Of a DNA stretch of 64,000 bases, positions 8,498 to 17,320 are shown piece after piece. Both the position numbers and the translations under genes were made by a program. Positions within the stretch are counted from its first letter, which is position 1, and the number at the start of each line of letters is the position of its first letter. Under the pieces are notes generated by a model. The model saw only the letters and a list, made by a program, of their open reading frames with translations, was not told where the DNA came from and made no database searches. The stretch covers positions 4,340,001 to 4,404,000 of the forward strand of contig NZ_CP110001.1 in assembly GCF_025947185.1 (NCBI RefSeq), written 5' to 3'. The stretch comes from Flavobacterium sp. N2038 (GTDB lineage Bacteria > Bacteroidota > Bacteroidia > Flavobacteriales > Flavobacteriaceae).

Positions 8498-11400
8498 ATG
8501 AAAAACATTTTTCTAATCTCGCTATTCTGTATTGGCCTTTTTACTCAGGCTCAAAGCCCAAAATTAAATGTAAAAGGCAAAGATTCGGCATTGGTACGTC
8601 TGAATCAGCTTAAAGTTTCAGTAAAAATTGTGGGCAATATTGCGTATACCACAACCGAAATGCACTTTTTTAACGGTACAAATCGACAAATGGAAGCCGA
8701 ATTACTGTTTCCGCTTCCTGAAGGTGTTTCAGTTTCAAGATATGCAATTGATATTAACGGAAAAATGCGCGAAGCTGTTCCTGTAAATAAAAATAAAGGG
8801 AAACAGGTTTTTGAAGCTGTGGAACACAGACGAGTTGATCCGGGACTACTTGAAAAAGTAGAAGGAAATAATTTTAAAACCCGAATTTATCCTTTAATGC
8901 CCAATAAGGAACGTATTGTAATTATTGGCTACGAACAGGAGCTGAGCAGTTTTGATGCGACCCATTTATCGTATCAAATGTTAAGCAGCTATTCCGGAAA
9001 ATTAGATTTATTTGATTTGAATGTCGCTGTTCTTGGCGCTATTGGCGAACCTTCTATTTCTACTACCGAAGGTGTTTTAACATTCGAAAACAGCAATCAA
9101 TCGTATGTAACTTCCGTAAAGAAAGAAAATTATTTGCTAAATGATAAGTTACAGATTATTATTCCAATTCGCGCAGAGATACCTGGTGTTGTGGTACAAA
9201 GCAAAGATAATCAGCATTACTTTTATGCAAATACAATTTTGGATAATCCCAAAATACTTAAGAAAAATCCAAATTCAATTGGCTTAATCTGGGATGTATC
9301 TTTAAGTTGCAAAAACCGTAATCTTAAAAAAGAATTGCAATTGCTGGATACCTATTTTAGCACCTTAAAAAATGTTGAAGTCAACTTGTATTTTGCCGGT
9401 TATAATTTTGAAAAGAAAAACACTTATACCATTAAAAACGGAGATTGGACTGCTTTAAAACTGGCTTTAGAAACTGTTGTTTATGATGGTGGAACCCGTT
9501 TTTCTAAAATCAAACTTCCGGTTCATGATGAATATTTATTTTTCACTGATGGATTGTCTTCATTAAGCAGTAACATTTTTACAAATACAAAAAAACCTAT
9601 CTATACAATAAGTTCCTCTATTTCATCTGATTATGCTTTTCTGAATTTTAATGCGATAAAAACTGGCGGAACTTTCATTAATTTGAATCAGCTTAAAGCG
9701 ACTGAAGCTTCTGATAAATTGATGTACCAAAGCCTGAAGTTTTTAGGTATAAAAGAAAATTATATGGTAACCGATTTATATCCAATGGCAGGTACACCTG
9801 TTTCAGGAAGTTTTAGTGTTGCCGGAATTTCATTAAAAAACACGAATGATGTTGTATTGCTTTTTGGTTATGACGAAAAACCTGTTTTAGAAAAAACAAT
9901 TCATATTCAGGCTTCCAATTCAACTTCAAATGAAGTTAACATTGAAAAACTTTGGGCACAAAAGAAAATTGCCAATCTTGAAATTCAATATAAAGACAAT
10001 GAGGATGAAATTGAAAGACTGGGGAAAAAATATGGTATCGCAACGCAAAACACCTCATTAATTGTATTGGAAAGTCTGCACGATTATATTCAGTACGAAA
10101 TTGTTCCGCCAGCTGAATTAAGAGAGGAATTTGACAAGGCAATGAAACAACAAATTGAAGCTGCAAAAGCTAAAAAATACAGCAATTGGGAAAATGTTGC
10201 GAGCTATTACGAACAGCTTTTAACCTGGTGGAATACAGATACAAAATATGCCGCTCCAAAACTAAAAAAAGTCAAAACAGACACAAACAACACACCGCCA
10301 ATTACAGGCAGTATACGTGGTACTGTACATTTCGCTTCTGATGGACAACCAGTGCCCGGAGCCACTATTACTATCAAAGGTACTCGTCGCAGCACCACGG
10401 CCGATTTTGACGGAAGATTTGGAATTGATGCAGTTTCTGGCGAAAAATTGGTAATTTCTTTTATTGGAACGAAAACTCAGGAAATTACAATTGGAAGAGC
10501 TCGAAATTACAACATTACATTAATTGAAGAATCTGGCGCCCAATTAGAATCGGTAGTTGTTACTGCATACGGAGTAAGTCGCGATCAACGTGAAGAAGAA
10601 GACGAAAGTGATCAGCGAACAGTGAAAAGAAGCGTATCAGCATCTGTCACAATGGTAAGAGCAGAAAGCATAGCTGCTCCAGTGATGAATGCTCAAAAAG
10701 CTTTGGCTGGACAAGTTGCCGGAGTAGCCATTTCTGATGCTAATGTTTCTTCTGATGACAATGCTAAGAATAAAGATAAAAAAGATGATAATCTTGAACT
10801 GAATGATGCTAACGTCGGTTATTTTAGTGCCGATAAAACTAAAATCAACAAATGGAATCCGGATCGTGTTTATCTTAAAGCTTTGGCTAATGCGCCAAAA
10901 GATAAAAAGTATGCATTGTATCTGGAGTTAAGAAATGATCAGGTTAATAATCCAAGTTTTTATTTTGATGTTGCCAATCATTTCTATGATAATGGCGATA
11001 AAGAAAAAGCATTGCTTGTGTTAAGTAATATTGCCGATTTAGGATTAGAAAACCATCAGTTGTACAAATCATTAACTTATTTACTACGCCAATGGGAAGC
11101 TTATGAAGATGCTCTATTTGCAGCAAAACAAGTGGCAAAATGGAGAGAACAGGAACCACAGGCGCACAGAGATTTAGGTTTAACTCTGGAAGATAACAAA
11201 CAATATCAGGCCGGTTTTGATGAATTGATTAAGGCATTGGAAGTAAATTATTATGGAGAAATGAGCGGACAATATTCTGGTGTTGAAGACATTATTTTGA
11301 TGGATTTGAACAGAATGATGCAACAGCACAAAGAAATCAAAACTGACAAACTGGATAAAAAATATTTAAACAAAATGCCGGTTGATGTGAGAATCATCTT

Positions 11401-11740
11401 AAACTGGAATCAAATGGATACTGATATTGATCTGCATGTTATAGAACCTACAGATGAAGAATGCTATTACGGACATAGAGATACTCAGATTGGTGCACGT
11501 TTCTCTAAAGATTTTACTCAGGGTTATGGTCCTGAACAATATTTACTGAGAAACGCTGTAAAAGGCAACTACATTATTAAAACAAATTATTATGGCGAAA
11601 GTGCACTAACAGAAAACGGACCTACAACTGTTATGGTTGAAATCTACATCACTAAAAATGGTGTAACCGAAAGAAAACTGCAAACTATTCAGTTAGGAAA
11701 AATAAAAGAGAATCAGAATTTAGCAGAAATCGCGATTTAA
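8498..11740 (+). CDS. Exported VIT/VWA mosaic protein with carboxypeptidase-regulatory, TonB-plug-like and DUF2135 domains
   Basis: About 1080 residues, read from the ATG at 8498 (MKNIFLISLFCIGLFTQAQ, a clear signal peptide) rather than an in-frame TTG nine bases earlier. Order seen: a VIT domain (about 20-140), a VWA-like region with DVSLS at 266-270 matching the MIDAS DxSxS motif, a carboxypeptidase D regulatory-like beta domain (about 603-675), a stretch like the start of a SusC/TonB-receptor plug (VVVTAYGVSRDQR, then AQKALAGQVAGV near 731), a helical TPR-like part (about 800-930) and a C-terminal DUF2135/YfaP domain (DTDIDLHVIEP, about 960-1065). Probably periplasmic or cell-surface; the plug fragment has no barrel. 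Function unknown; adhesion or metal-dependent protein binding is a guess. Confidence 0.9.
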   Translation: MKNIFLISLFCIGLFTQAQSPKLNVKGKDSALVRLNQLKVSVKIVGNIAYTTTEMHFFNGTNRQMEAELLFPLPEGVSVSRYAIDINGKMREAVPVNKNKGKQVFEAVEHRRVDPGLLEKVEGNNFKTRIYPLMPNKERIVIIGYEQELSSFDATHLSYQMLSSYSGKLDLFDLNVAVLGAIGEPSISTTEGVLTFENSNQSYVTSVKKENYLLNDKLQIIIPIRAEIPGVVVQSKDNQHYFYANTILDNPKILKKNPNSIGLIWDVSLSCKNRNLKKELQLLDTYFSTLKNVEVNLYFAGYNFEKKNTYTIKNGDWTALKLALETVVYDGGTRFSKIKLPVHDEYLFFTDGLSSLSSNIFTNTKKPIYTISSSISSDYAFLNFNAIKTGGTFINLNQLKATEASDKLMYQSLKFLGIKENYMVTDLYPMAGTPVSGSFSVAGISLKNTNDVVLLFGYDEKPVLEKTIHIQASNSTSNEVNIEKLWAQKKIANLEIQYKDNEDEIERLGKKYGIATQNTSLIVLESLHDYIQYEIVPPAELREEFDKAMKQQIEAAKAKKYSNWENVASYYEQLLTWWNTDTKYAAPKLKKVKTDTNNTPPITGSIRGTVHFASDGQPVPGATITIKGTRRSTTADFDGRFGIDAVSGEKLVISFIGTKTQEITIGRARNYNITLIEESGAQLESVVVTAYGVSRDQREEEDESDQRTVKRSVSASVTMVRAESIAAPVMNAQKALAGQVAGVAISDANVSSDDNAKNKDKKDDNLELNDANVGYFSADKTKINKWNPDRVYLKALANAPKDKKYALYLELRNDQVNNPSFYFDVANHFYDNGDKEKALLVLSNIADLGLENHQLYKSLTYLLRQWEAYEDALFAAKQVAKWREQEPQAHRDLGLTLEDNKQYQAGFDELIKALEVNYYGEMSGQYSGVEDIILMDLNRMMQQHKEIKTDKLDKKYLNKMPVDVRIILNWNQMDTDIDLHVIEPTDEECYYGHRDTQIGARFSKDFTQGYGPEQYLLRNAVKGNYIIKTNYYGESALTENGPTTVMVEIYITKNGVTERKLQTIQLGKIKENQNLAEIAI

Positions 11741-11761
11741 AATACTCATCTTAATTCAAGG

Positions 11762-11807
11762 CAAAAAAGGTTTAATCAGCACATTATGACTGATTAAACC
11801 TTTTTGC
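11762..11807 (+). terminator. Intrinsic terminator after the VIT protein gene
   Basis: AAAAAGGTTTAATCAG (11764-11779) pairs perfectly with CTGATTAAACCTTTTT (11790-11805), followed by a T tract, 20 bases beyond the stop codon. The symmetric A and T runs allow it to work in both directions. Confidence 0.85.
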
Positions 11808-12118
11808 ATTTTCAATATAATCTGTCTTTAAGTTATTTTCTTAACACCATGAATTACTAAAATTTGTGATGCAAATGCAAAACTGCCTAATACTTCACAG
11901 AGCTTAAGTAAAAAAGTAATTTATCTTATGCTCCAGTTCATGGACTTCAAATAATGTAAACAACAAAAGAAAAACAAATAGCGTAACAAAAACTAAAAAA
12001 GCGCTCTTTTAAAATTTTGACCCAATAAAAATTTCATATTATTTCCTATATTCGTTAGTAGTAAAAATCACATATATTAAAAATAAGCTATAAGTTACAC
12101 TCGTAAAACATTAAAAAC
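11808..12118. other. Gene-free AT-rich stretch
   Basis: Nothing coding was recognised between the terminator and the small membrane protein gene. TATATTCG near 12048-12055 resembles a -7 element but has no correctly spaced -33 element. Confidence 0.35.
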
Positions 12119-12310
12119 ATGGAAAATAAAAAACCTTTATTATTTGCTTTTTGGGTTATCGCAATCATTTTAGGCGTCACTTTGTTTAAACAGTTCGATT
12201 TTGAGAATCTAAAATTTGAGAAACCTGCACTGGCTATTATTTATATAATTGTTTTTTTGTTTTCAGTTTTTGTTTTAATTAAAAACTTTATTAAACGATC
12301 TGAGAAATAA
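12119..12310 (+). CDS. Small two-helix membrane protein
   Basis: A 63-residue protein with a charged start (MENKKP), two hydrophobic helices (about residues 8-23 and 36-55) separated by a charged loop, and a basic tail (KRSEK). It is 29 bases ahead of the next gene and probably shares its transcript. No family recognised. Small orphan genes of this kind are typical of accessory loci. Confidence 0.5.
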   Translation: MENKKPLLFAFWVIAIILGVTLFKQFDFENLKFEKPALAIIYIIVFLFSVFVLIKNFIKRSEK

Positions 12311-12339
12311 AAAACTATTAATCTACTGCATAAAAATAT

Positions 12340-12717
12340 ATGGAATTAATTGGTGTCATTAAAGAATATAATCACGAATTAAGTGATAAGAGATTTCATG
12401 ATTATAAAACTGGATTTAATTACCATGACAAAGAAAAAATTCTTAATTATCTGAAAAACGGAACTCCAATTGCTGTTACAATGCACATAGTACATTCATT
12501 AATAAAAGATGATAATTCTATAATTGGAGGAGTTAGTTACTTAACAGATGGATATTGGATCTGGCCTAGTTATCTTTATTTTTATGTTGATACTGTATCT
12601 ATTGAATTACCGTTAGATTTTTTAAATTCTATTTCAAAAAACAAGGAAACAAAGCTCATAAGTGATGCTAAAATAGCTGAAGCAATTAATTTATTAAAAT
12701 TAAGAAAACAGAAATAA
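12340..12717 (+). CDS. Hypothetical protein
   Basis: A 125-residue soluble protein with no signal peptide. Mixed alpha/beta character, rich in Asp, Tyr and Ile (HDYKTGFNYHDKEKILNYL, ISYLTDGYW-like centre). I do not recognise the family. Together with the small membrane protein before it and the broken ORF after it, it could be a remnant of an immunity or toxin-related cluster, but that is only a guess from context. Confidence 0.55.
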   Translation: MELIGVIKEYNHELSDKRFHDYKTGFNYHDKEKILNYLKNGTPIAVTMHIVHSLIKDDNSIIGGVSYLTDGYWIWPSYLYFYVDTVSIELPLDFLNSISKNKETKLISDAKIAEAINLLKLRKQK

Positions 12718-12865
12718 TAGTGACCTGGATGAAAATGACATTTTAAATAAATTTTATAGAGTCGATGTATCTAAAGAAAACCCTTTGTACTCAAAATTTT
12801 TATTTGAAACAGAAGTTAAAGATATTGTAGAAATTAACAATTTCGTTTTTAAGAGCAATAACTAA
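12704..12865 (+). pseudogene. Start-less ORF remnant
   Basis: A frame open from 12704 to the TAA at 12863-12865 encodes a protein-like sequence (LDENDILNKFYRVDVSKENP ... VKDIVEINNFVF) but has no usable start codon in its coding part and overlaps the end of the preceding gene in another frame. It looks like the C-terminal end of a gene whose 5' part was lost. No family recognised. Confidence 0.4.
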
Positions 12866-13028
12866 ATTTATACTTGTAAAAAAGGAAAAATAGAGCCTCT
12901 TTGTTATTTACTTTTTTGGATTATAGTGATCAAAGAACCGGTTACTATAGATCATAACTTATTGCTTTTAAATCAAATTGTTTAAAATTGATTCTAACGG
13001 ACTATGATTAAAAAATAGCTAAGGAGTT

Positions 13029-14348
13029 TTATATTAATATTCCATATTTGTTTTCCTCATCATCCAGAAAATCATATCTAATTCTTTGCGGCAGAAGTTG
13101 TTCTGTTATATTAATAGCCTCTTGCACAACAATAGGAATTCGAGTATTGGGAGTTATTTTTAAAACCCAGTCAATTGCCGTTTCTAAACTTATTCTATGT
13201 CCAATAGATACATAAAGCGGATTACTGTTCTCCTGAGTTCGTAATGCTTTGCCCACAATCTTATCATCAAACCATAGTTCTTCGCTATCTCCTCTAAAAT
13301 CTCCTAAATTAGTTTTTTCATAATATGCAACAAGCCTTTTCTTTGGACATCCAATTGTTGGAATATCTAATTCAATTCCCAAATGAGTAGCTAATCCGGC
13401 ATTTCTAGGGTGCTCAATACCATGCCCATCACAAAAAATTAATTGGGGTTTTATATTAAGTTTTTCAAATGCTTTTATGACTGAAGGGACTTCATTATAC
13501 GCAAATAAATCAGGAACATGTAATGTAACATCTTCTGTTTCAGAAAATGCCTGGTCAACAATTTCCTGCGTTTCAACATCCATTATTACTACTGCTGAAA
13601 CCATTTTTTGTTCGACGTCATTGTATGCCACACTAACACCCGCGATATATTTTATTGGATACTGAATTTGGTCCACCTTGATAATTTTTTCAGCAATTTC
13701 ATTTTGAAAAACATATTTTTCCATAAAATCATCTTCAACTGTATATCCTAATGTTTCATTCATACTTTCCTGAACTACATAAGCATATACCGCTTTTCCT
13801 ATTCGCGCTTCGTTTAATTCCCGAGTAAGATCAAAAGGGTTATTTGAATACGAATAAGAGTGTACAAATAAACCCATATTATAAAAAGTTTCCCTGTTAT
13901 CAATATAAATCTGCAAAACGTCAGAATTGCGCATTATTATATTATTATAATCAAGATCTTCTCGAGTAAATTGATATCCTTCATAATGACGCCTTTTACC
14001 ATTCTCAATTGGCTTATAGTCCATTATAAGTTCTAAGGTATCTAAATCATATGCTGTATGAAAATCAAAATCAGATTCTTGAGGATTTCTTTTGAAAATC
14101 TGAAAAGTATATCTGCTTTGATCGCATAAGTGTACAATAACCGTGAAAAAATTTTCACATTTTGTAAATTCTATTCCATGTGATCTTCGATCTACAAAAG
14201 TTTTTCTCCTATATTCTTTAGCGGTGATAGTTTCTCTGATTCCGGTGAAAGGCAGAGCATTATAATAAACTCCATACTGCAAAGCATGCAAATCGTCTAT
14301 AAAAATTAGTTTACTTTTAGTTGGATAATAATTTATTGTGTTGTCCAT
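13029..14348 (-). CDS. Endonuclease V-like protein with a large N-terminal extension and a missing catalytic Asp
   Basis: A 439-residue protein. Residues about 225-410 match endonuclease V (Nfi), which cuts DNA or RNA next to inosine: the PYIPGFLSFRE-like region reads VPDLFAYNEVP, followed by FCDGHGIEHPRNAG and IGHRISLETA. The second to fourth active-site residues are present as E286, D307 and H384. The first metal-binding Asp, in the GxDxxY strand, is replaced by Ser239 (AGVSVAY). Residues 1-225 are an extension absent from ordinary endonuclease V (about 220-230 residues) and match nothing I recognise. It may be inactive or nucleic-acid binding only. Confidence 0.8.
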   Translation of the reverse strand: MDNTINYYPTKSKLIFIDDLHALQYGVYYNALPFTGIRETITAKEYRRKTFVDRRSHGIEFTKCENFFTVIVHLCDQSRYTFQIFKRNPQESDFDFHTAYDLDTLELIMDYKPIENGKRRHYEGYQFTREDLDYNNIIMRNSDVLQIYIDNRETFYNMGLFVHSYSYSNNPFDLTRELNEARIGKAVYAYVVQESMNETLGYTVEDDFMEKYVFQNEIAEKIIKVDQIQYPIKYIAGVSVAYNDVEQKMVSAVVIMDVETQEIVDQAFSETEDVTLHVPDLFAYNEVPSVIKAFEKLNIKPQLIFCDGHGIEHPRNAGLATHLGIELDIPTIGCPKKRLVAYYEKTNLGDFRGDSEELWFDDKIVGKALRTQENSNPLYVSIGHRISLETAIDWVLKITPNTRIPIVVQEAINITEQLLPQRIRYDFLDDEENKYGILI

Positions 14349-14826
14349 TATTTAAATAAAGCTGATATCTTCTCTTGGCAGAAATACCTGTAAACCTATA
14401 ATTATAATTTGAAATAATCTTATTTTTAAAATGATTTATTTACCAAATTCTGTTTTACTATTTATTCCAATAAAAAACAAAGGAATTCTAGCCACAAAAA
14501 AAGCCTGATAATCAATATTCTTAGGCTTTTTTTCTACAGTAACCTTAACAGTACAGAATTCGAACCATTTGCTAGAAGATTTAAAGATTTTGGGTGATGC
14601 GTAATTTTGCTATTTGAATTTAATATCATTATTAGTTAAAGTCAAGTTCCCGTAATTCATCAAAGTAGCAAGAGCAACGAAATTCATATTAATTTTAATA
14701 CGAAAAGTATTCAACAAATAAAAGTCCGCTTGGTGGTTTATAAAATAAAAAAACTATTTTTGAAAACAAGTAAATACTGACATTTGTCAGACATAGCACC
14801 CCGTAAACGATAAAAACAAGTCAATA
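14349..14826. other. Intergenic stretch with terminator and T-arm-like fragment
   Basis: No gene was found. It contains a bidirectional terminator (about 14499-14535), a tRNA T-loop-like fragment (ATTCGAACC near 14558), and the palindrome CTGACATTTGTCAG at 14777-14790, which lies 37 bases ahead of the serine hydrolase start and could be an operator. Confidence 0.4.
14499..14535. terminator. Bidirectional terminator-like hairpin
   Basis: A run of A, AAGCCTGATAA, a short loop, TTCTTAGGCTT and a run of T form a hairpin usable on both strands. It lies upstream of the minus-strand endonuclease V-like gene, so it ends no visible gene. It closely resembles the terminator behind tRNA-Arg at 16441-16476. 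Confidence 0.55.
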
Positions 14827-16146
14827 ATGAAAAAGACAATCTTAACAACAGTACTACTTTTGACATTATGTCAAATCGGATTTGCTCAAACAAATTACAC
14901 AGCAAAATTAGACAATTACTTCAATGCACTTGAAGAAAACGACAAGTTTATGGGAAGTGTAGCAATTTCACAAAATGGTGAGATCATTTACACAAAATCA
15001 ATTGGATTTGCAGACGTTGAAAAAAACATTAAAGCAACCAAAAATTCAAAATACAGAATTGGTTCAATTTCTAAATCATTCACAGCAGTTTTGATTTTAA
15101 AAGCAACTGAAGAAAAAAAACTGGACTTAACCCAAACTATTTACAAATGGTTTCCAACAATAAAAAACGCAGATAAAATATCTATAAAACAGTTGCTTAG
15201 CCATAGAAGCGGGATACACAATTTCACAGATGACAATGAATATCTAACTTGGAACACACAGCCAAAAACAGAAAAAGAAATGCTTGAAATTATAGCAAAA
15301 GGAGGCAGCGATTTCGAGCCGGACAGCAAAGCAGAGTACAGCAATTCAAACTTTGTGCTTTTGACTTACATTCTAGAAACAACTTTTTCAAAATCGTATT
15401 CTGATTTATTGCAAAAATATATTGCAAAGCCTCTTGGTTTGACAAATACGTATGTTTTTGGAAAAATCAATACAAACAACAATGAATGCAAATCATACAA
15501 CTTCACAGGAACCTGGAAGGCAGTGACCGAAACCGACTTTACAATTCCATTAGGTGCAGGGGCAATAATTTCCACGCCAAGTGATTTGACAAAATTCGCA
15601 GACGCCTTGTTTGGAGGAAAACTTTTAAAACCTGAAAGTCTTGAAATAATGAAATCCGTTAAAGATGGTTACGGAATTGGTCTGTTTCAAATGCCTTTCC
15701 ATGACAAGATCGGCTATGGACACAGAGGCGGAATTGATGGCTTTAGTTCAGTTTATTCTCATTTCGCAGACGACAAAATTTCGTATGCTTTAATTACAAA
15801 CGGAACAAAGTTAAATATGGATGATATTTCTATTACTGTTTTAAGTGCAATTTACGGCAAACCTTACGATATACCTGTCTTCACAACATACAACTTGACT
15901 TCGGAAGATTTTAATAAATATTTGGGCGTTTATGCTTCCAAAGAAATTCCATTAAAAATTACATTTACAAAAGATGGAAACGCTTTAATCGCACAAGGCA
16001 CAGGACAGCCAGCATTCTCTCTTGAAGCAACAGAAAAAGACAAATTTAAGTTTGACCAAGCAGGAGCGAAATTTGAATTTAATCCGATAGACAAGACAAT
16101 GATTTTATCTCAAGGCGGTGAACAAATTAAATTTACGAAAGAATAA
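14827..16146 (+). CDS. Serine hydrolase, class C beta-lactamase / D-alanyl-D-alanine carboxypeptidase-like
   Basis: A 439-residue exported protein with signal peptide MKKTILTTVLLLTLCQIGFAQ. All three active-site motifs are present: SISK (Ser80-Lys83), YSN (Tyr171-Asn173) and HRG (His299-Gly301) in the KTG position. The beta-lactamase domain covers about residues 25-345, followed by a small C-terminal beta domain seen in many Bacteroidota homologues. The natural substrate may be peptidoglycan peptides or esters; true resistance activity cannot be inferred. The gene sits alone between T-arm-like fragments beside tRNA-Arg, and its base usage (many GACAA/GACA stretches) looks unlike the neighbours. 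Confidence 0.9.
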   Translation: MKKTILTTVLLLTLCQIGFAQTNYTAKLDNYFNALEENDKFMGSVAISQNGEIIYTKSIGFADVEKNIKATKNSKYRIGSISKSFTAVLILKATEEKKLDLTQTIYKWFPTIKNADKISIKQLLSHRSGIHNFTDDNEYLTWNTQPKTEKEMLEIIAKGGSDFEPDSKAEYSNSNFVLLTYILETTFSKSYSDLLQKYIAKPLGLTNTYVFGKINTNNNECKSYNFTGTWKAVTETDFTIPLGAGAIISTPSDLTKFADALFGGKLLKPESLEIMKSVKDGYGIGLFQMPFHDKIGYGHRGGIDGFSSVYSHFADDKISYALITNGTKLNMDDISITVLSAIYGKPYDIPVFTTYNLTSEDFNKYLGVYASKEIPLKITFTKDGNALIAQGTGQPAFSLEATEKDKFKFDQAGAKFEFNPIDKTMILSQGGEQIKFTKE

Positions 16147-16440
16147 AAAACAGCACCCAACAGCTACTACGGATTTAGGCAATAAGCTTAATGGAAAAAT
16201 GGTTTTGTGTTTGGATGATTTGACAAGTCATAATAATGGGCTTAATTTAGTGCCAAACCCACTGTAGTACCAAGACGTTAATCGTGACTTTGAACTTAAA
16301 AAAGAGACGAATCTAAGAATGATTTTAACTAGATAATCGATGCAGAAAAAACAAAATCCTTGATGGGATTCGAACCAAAAGTACTTGCAAACATTGAGAC
16401 TTTGTAAAATTAAAGAAATCACTAAGGATTTTCGAACCAT
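16147..16440. other. Intergenic stretch with tRNA-like fragments
   Basis: No gene was recognised. Two pieces near 16365-16378 (GGGATTCGAACCAA) and 16419-16438 (AGGATTTTCGAACC) resemble the T-arm of a minus-strand tRNA but lack the rest of a cloverleaf. They may be decayed tRNA ends or attachment-site remnants. Confidence 0.35.
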
Positions 16441-16476
16441 AAAAAAAAAGCCTGCAAAATATACACTTTGCAGGCT
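16441..16476 (-). terminator. Terminator of tRNA-Arg
   Basis: Read on the minus strand, AGCCTGCAAA pairs perfectly with TTTGCAGGCT (10 base pairs, 8-base loop) and is followed by nine T. It lies 14 bases past the tRNA 3' end. Confidence 0.85.
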
Positions 16477-16490
16477 TTCAATTTTTATAG

Positions 16491-16564
16491 TGACCCCGGA
16501 GGGGTTCGAACCCCCAACCCTCAGAGCCGAAATCTGATATTCTATCCAGTTGAACTACGAGGTC
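16491..16564 (-). tRNA. tRNA-Arg (anticodon TCG)
   Basis: A full 74-base cloverleaf: acceptor GACCTCG / CGGGGTC with one G-T pair, anticodon stem TCAGA/TCTGA with loop TTTCGGC (anticodon TCG, reading CGA), and T-arm GGGGGTTCGAACCCC. The discriminator base is A; CCA is not encoded. It is followed by its own terminator. Confidence 0.93.
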
Positions 16565-16570
16565 AGTTTA

Positions 16571-16633
16571 TTTAAATTTCAATTTTTTAAATTCCAAATT
16601 CCAATGCTAAACCTGAAATTTGGAATTTATATT
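16571..16633. repeat. AATTCCAAATTCCA inverted repeat
   Basis: TTAAATTCCAAATTCCAA and, after a short gap, AAATTTGGAATTTA form an inverted repeat between the YqeY-like gene and tRNA-Arg. The same motif recurs near 28090, 35140-35213, 35944-35985 and 61966-62022, so this is a dispersed family. Confidence 0.55.
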
Positions 16634-16642
16634 ATTGTGATT

Positions 16643-17092
16643 TTATGATAATAGTTTTTTCACAATTGTAGAAATGGTTTTTCCTTCAGCAGTTCCTCCT
16701 AATTGAGCAGATGCTAATCCCATTACTTTACCCATTGATGCAATTCCGGAAGCACCTGTTTCTGCAATGATTTTTGCAATCACAGCTTCTACTTCTTCTT
16801 CGCTTAACTGCGCTGGTAAAAACTTCTCGATAACTGCAACCTGAGCCAATTCTGGTTCAGCTAAATCAGGACGATTTTGCTCTGTAAAGATTCTTGCGCT
16901 CTCCTTACGTGTTTTTACTAATCTTTGAAGTAATTTTATTTCTTCATCTTCAGATAAATCTTCTTTAGATCCTGAAGCTGTTGAAGCTAATAATAATTCC
17001 GATTTAATTGCTCTTAAAGATTCTAACGCTACAGTATCTTTTGCTTTCATGGCAGTTTTAATCTCTTCCATGATTTGTGTTTGTAAACTCAT
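16643..17092 (-). CDS. GatB/YqeY domain-containing protein
   Basis: A 149-residue all-helical protein typical in length for the YqeY family, which is homologous to the C-terminal tRNA-binding tail of the amidotransferase subunit GatB. Visible markers are LRAIKSELLLA near the N-terminus, the EDEEIKLLQRLVKTRKESARIF segment, and the glycine-rich MGKVMGLASAQLGG near the end. The role is unknown; tRNA-dependent amidation or tRNA binding is suggested by homology only. It is the last gene of the division cluster strand, 228 bases beyond ftsZ and behind a terminator, so probably separately transcribed. Confidence 0.9.
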   Translation of the reverse strand: MSLQTQIMEEIKTAMKAKDTVALESLRAIKSELLLASTASGSKEDLSEDEEIKLLQRLVKTRKESARIFTEQNRPDLAEPELAQVAVIEKFLPAQLSEEEVEAVIAKIIAETGASGIASMGKVMGLASAQLGGTAEGKTISTIVKKLLS

Positions 17093-17257
17093 CTTTTATT
17101 TTTTATTTGAATAAGCTATGCTTATCTATTGCTATATTAATTTGGAATTTGTTCTTGACTAATTTATTCTGATCGAAGCCGAATAGACTCAAACCAACAA
17201 TAAGATTCACTTTAAAAACCTATTAAAGAAGTCAAATTTCTAAATTCTGTGCGAAGA

Positions 17258-17298
17258 TAAAAAAAATAACCCGAAAATTAAATCCAATTTTCGGGTTA
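17258..17298 (-). terminator. Terminator at the end of the division cluster
   Basis: On the minus strand TAACCCGAAAATT pairs with AATTTTCGGGTTA around a six-base loop and is followed by a T-rich run, 22 bases after the ftsZ stop codon. It ends the long mraZ-to-ftsZ transcript. Confidence 0.85.
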
Positions 17299-17320
17299 CC
17301 CTAATATTATGATTGCAAAA

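Noticed and set aside
10207..10398. Minus-strand ORFs inside the VIT protein gene (also 9936-10166 and 10944-11159)
   Set aside because: Shadow frames opposite a continuous 1080-codon gene with clear domains.
14777..14790. CTGACATTTGTCAG palindrome as a BlaI/MecI-type operator for the serine hydrolase
   Set aside because: The palindrome is real, but the sequence does not match the TACA/TGTA dyad of BlaI and no BlaI-like regulator is nearby; kept only as a note in the intergenic entry.
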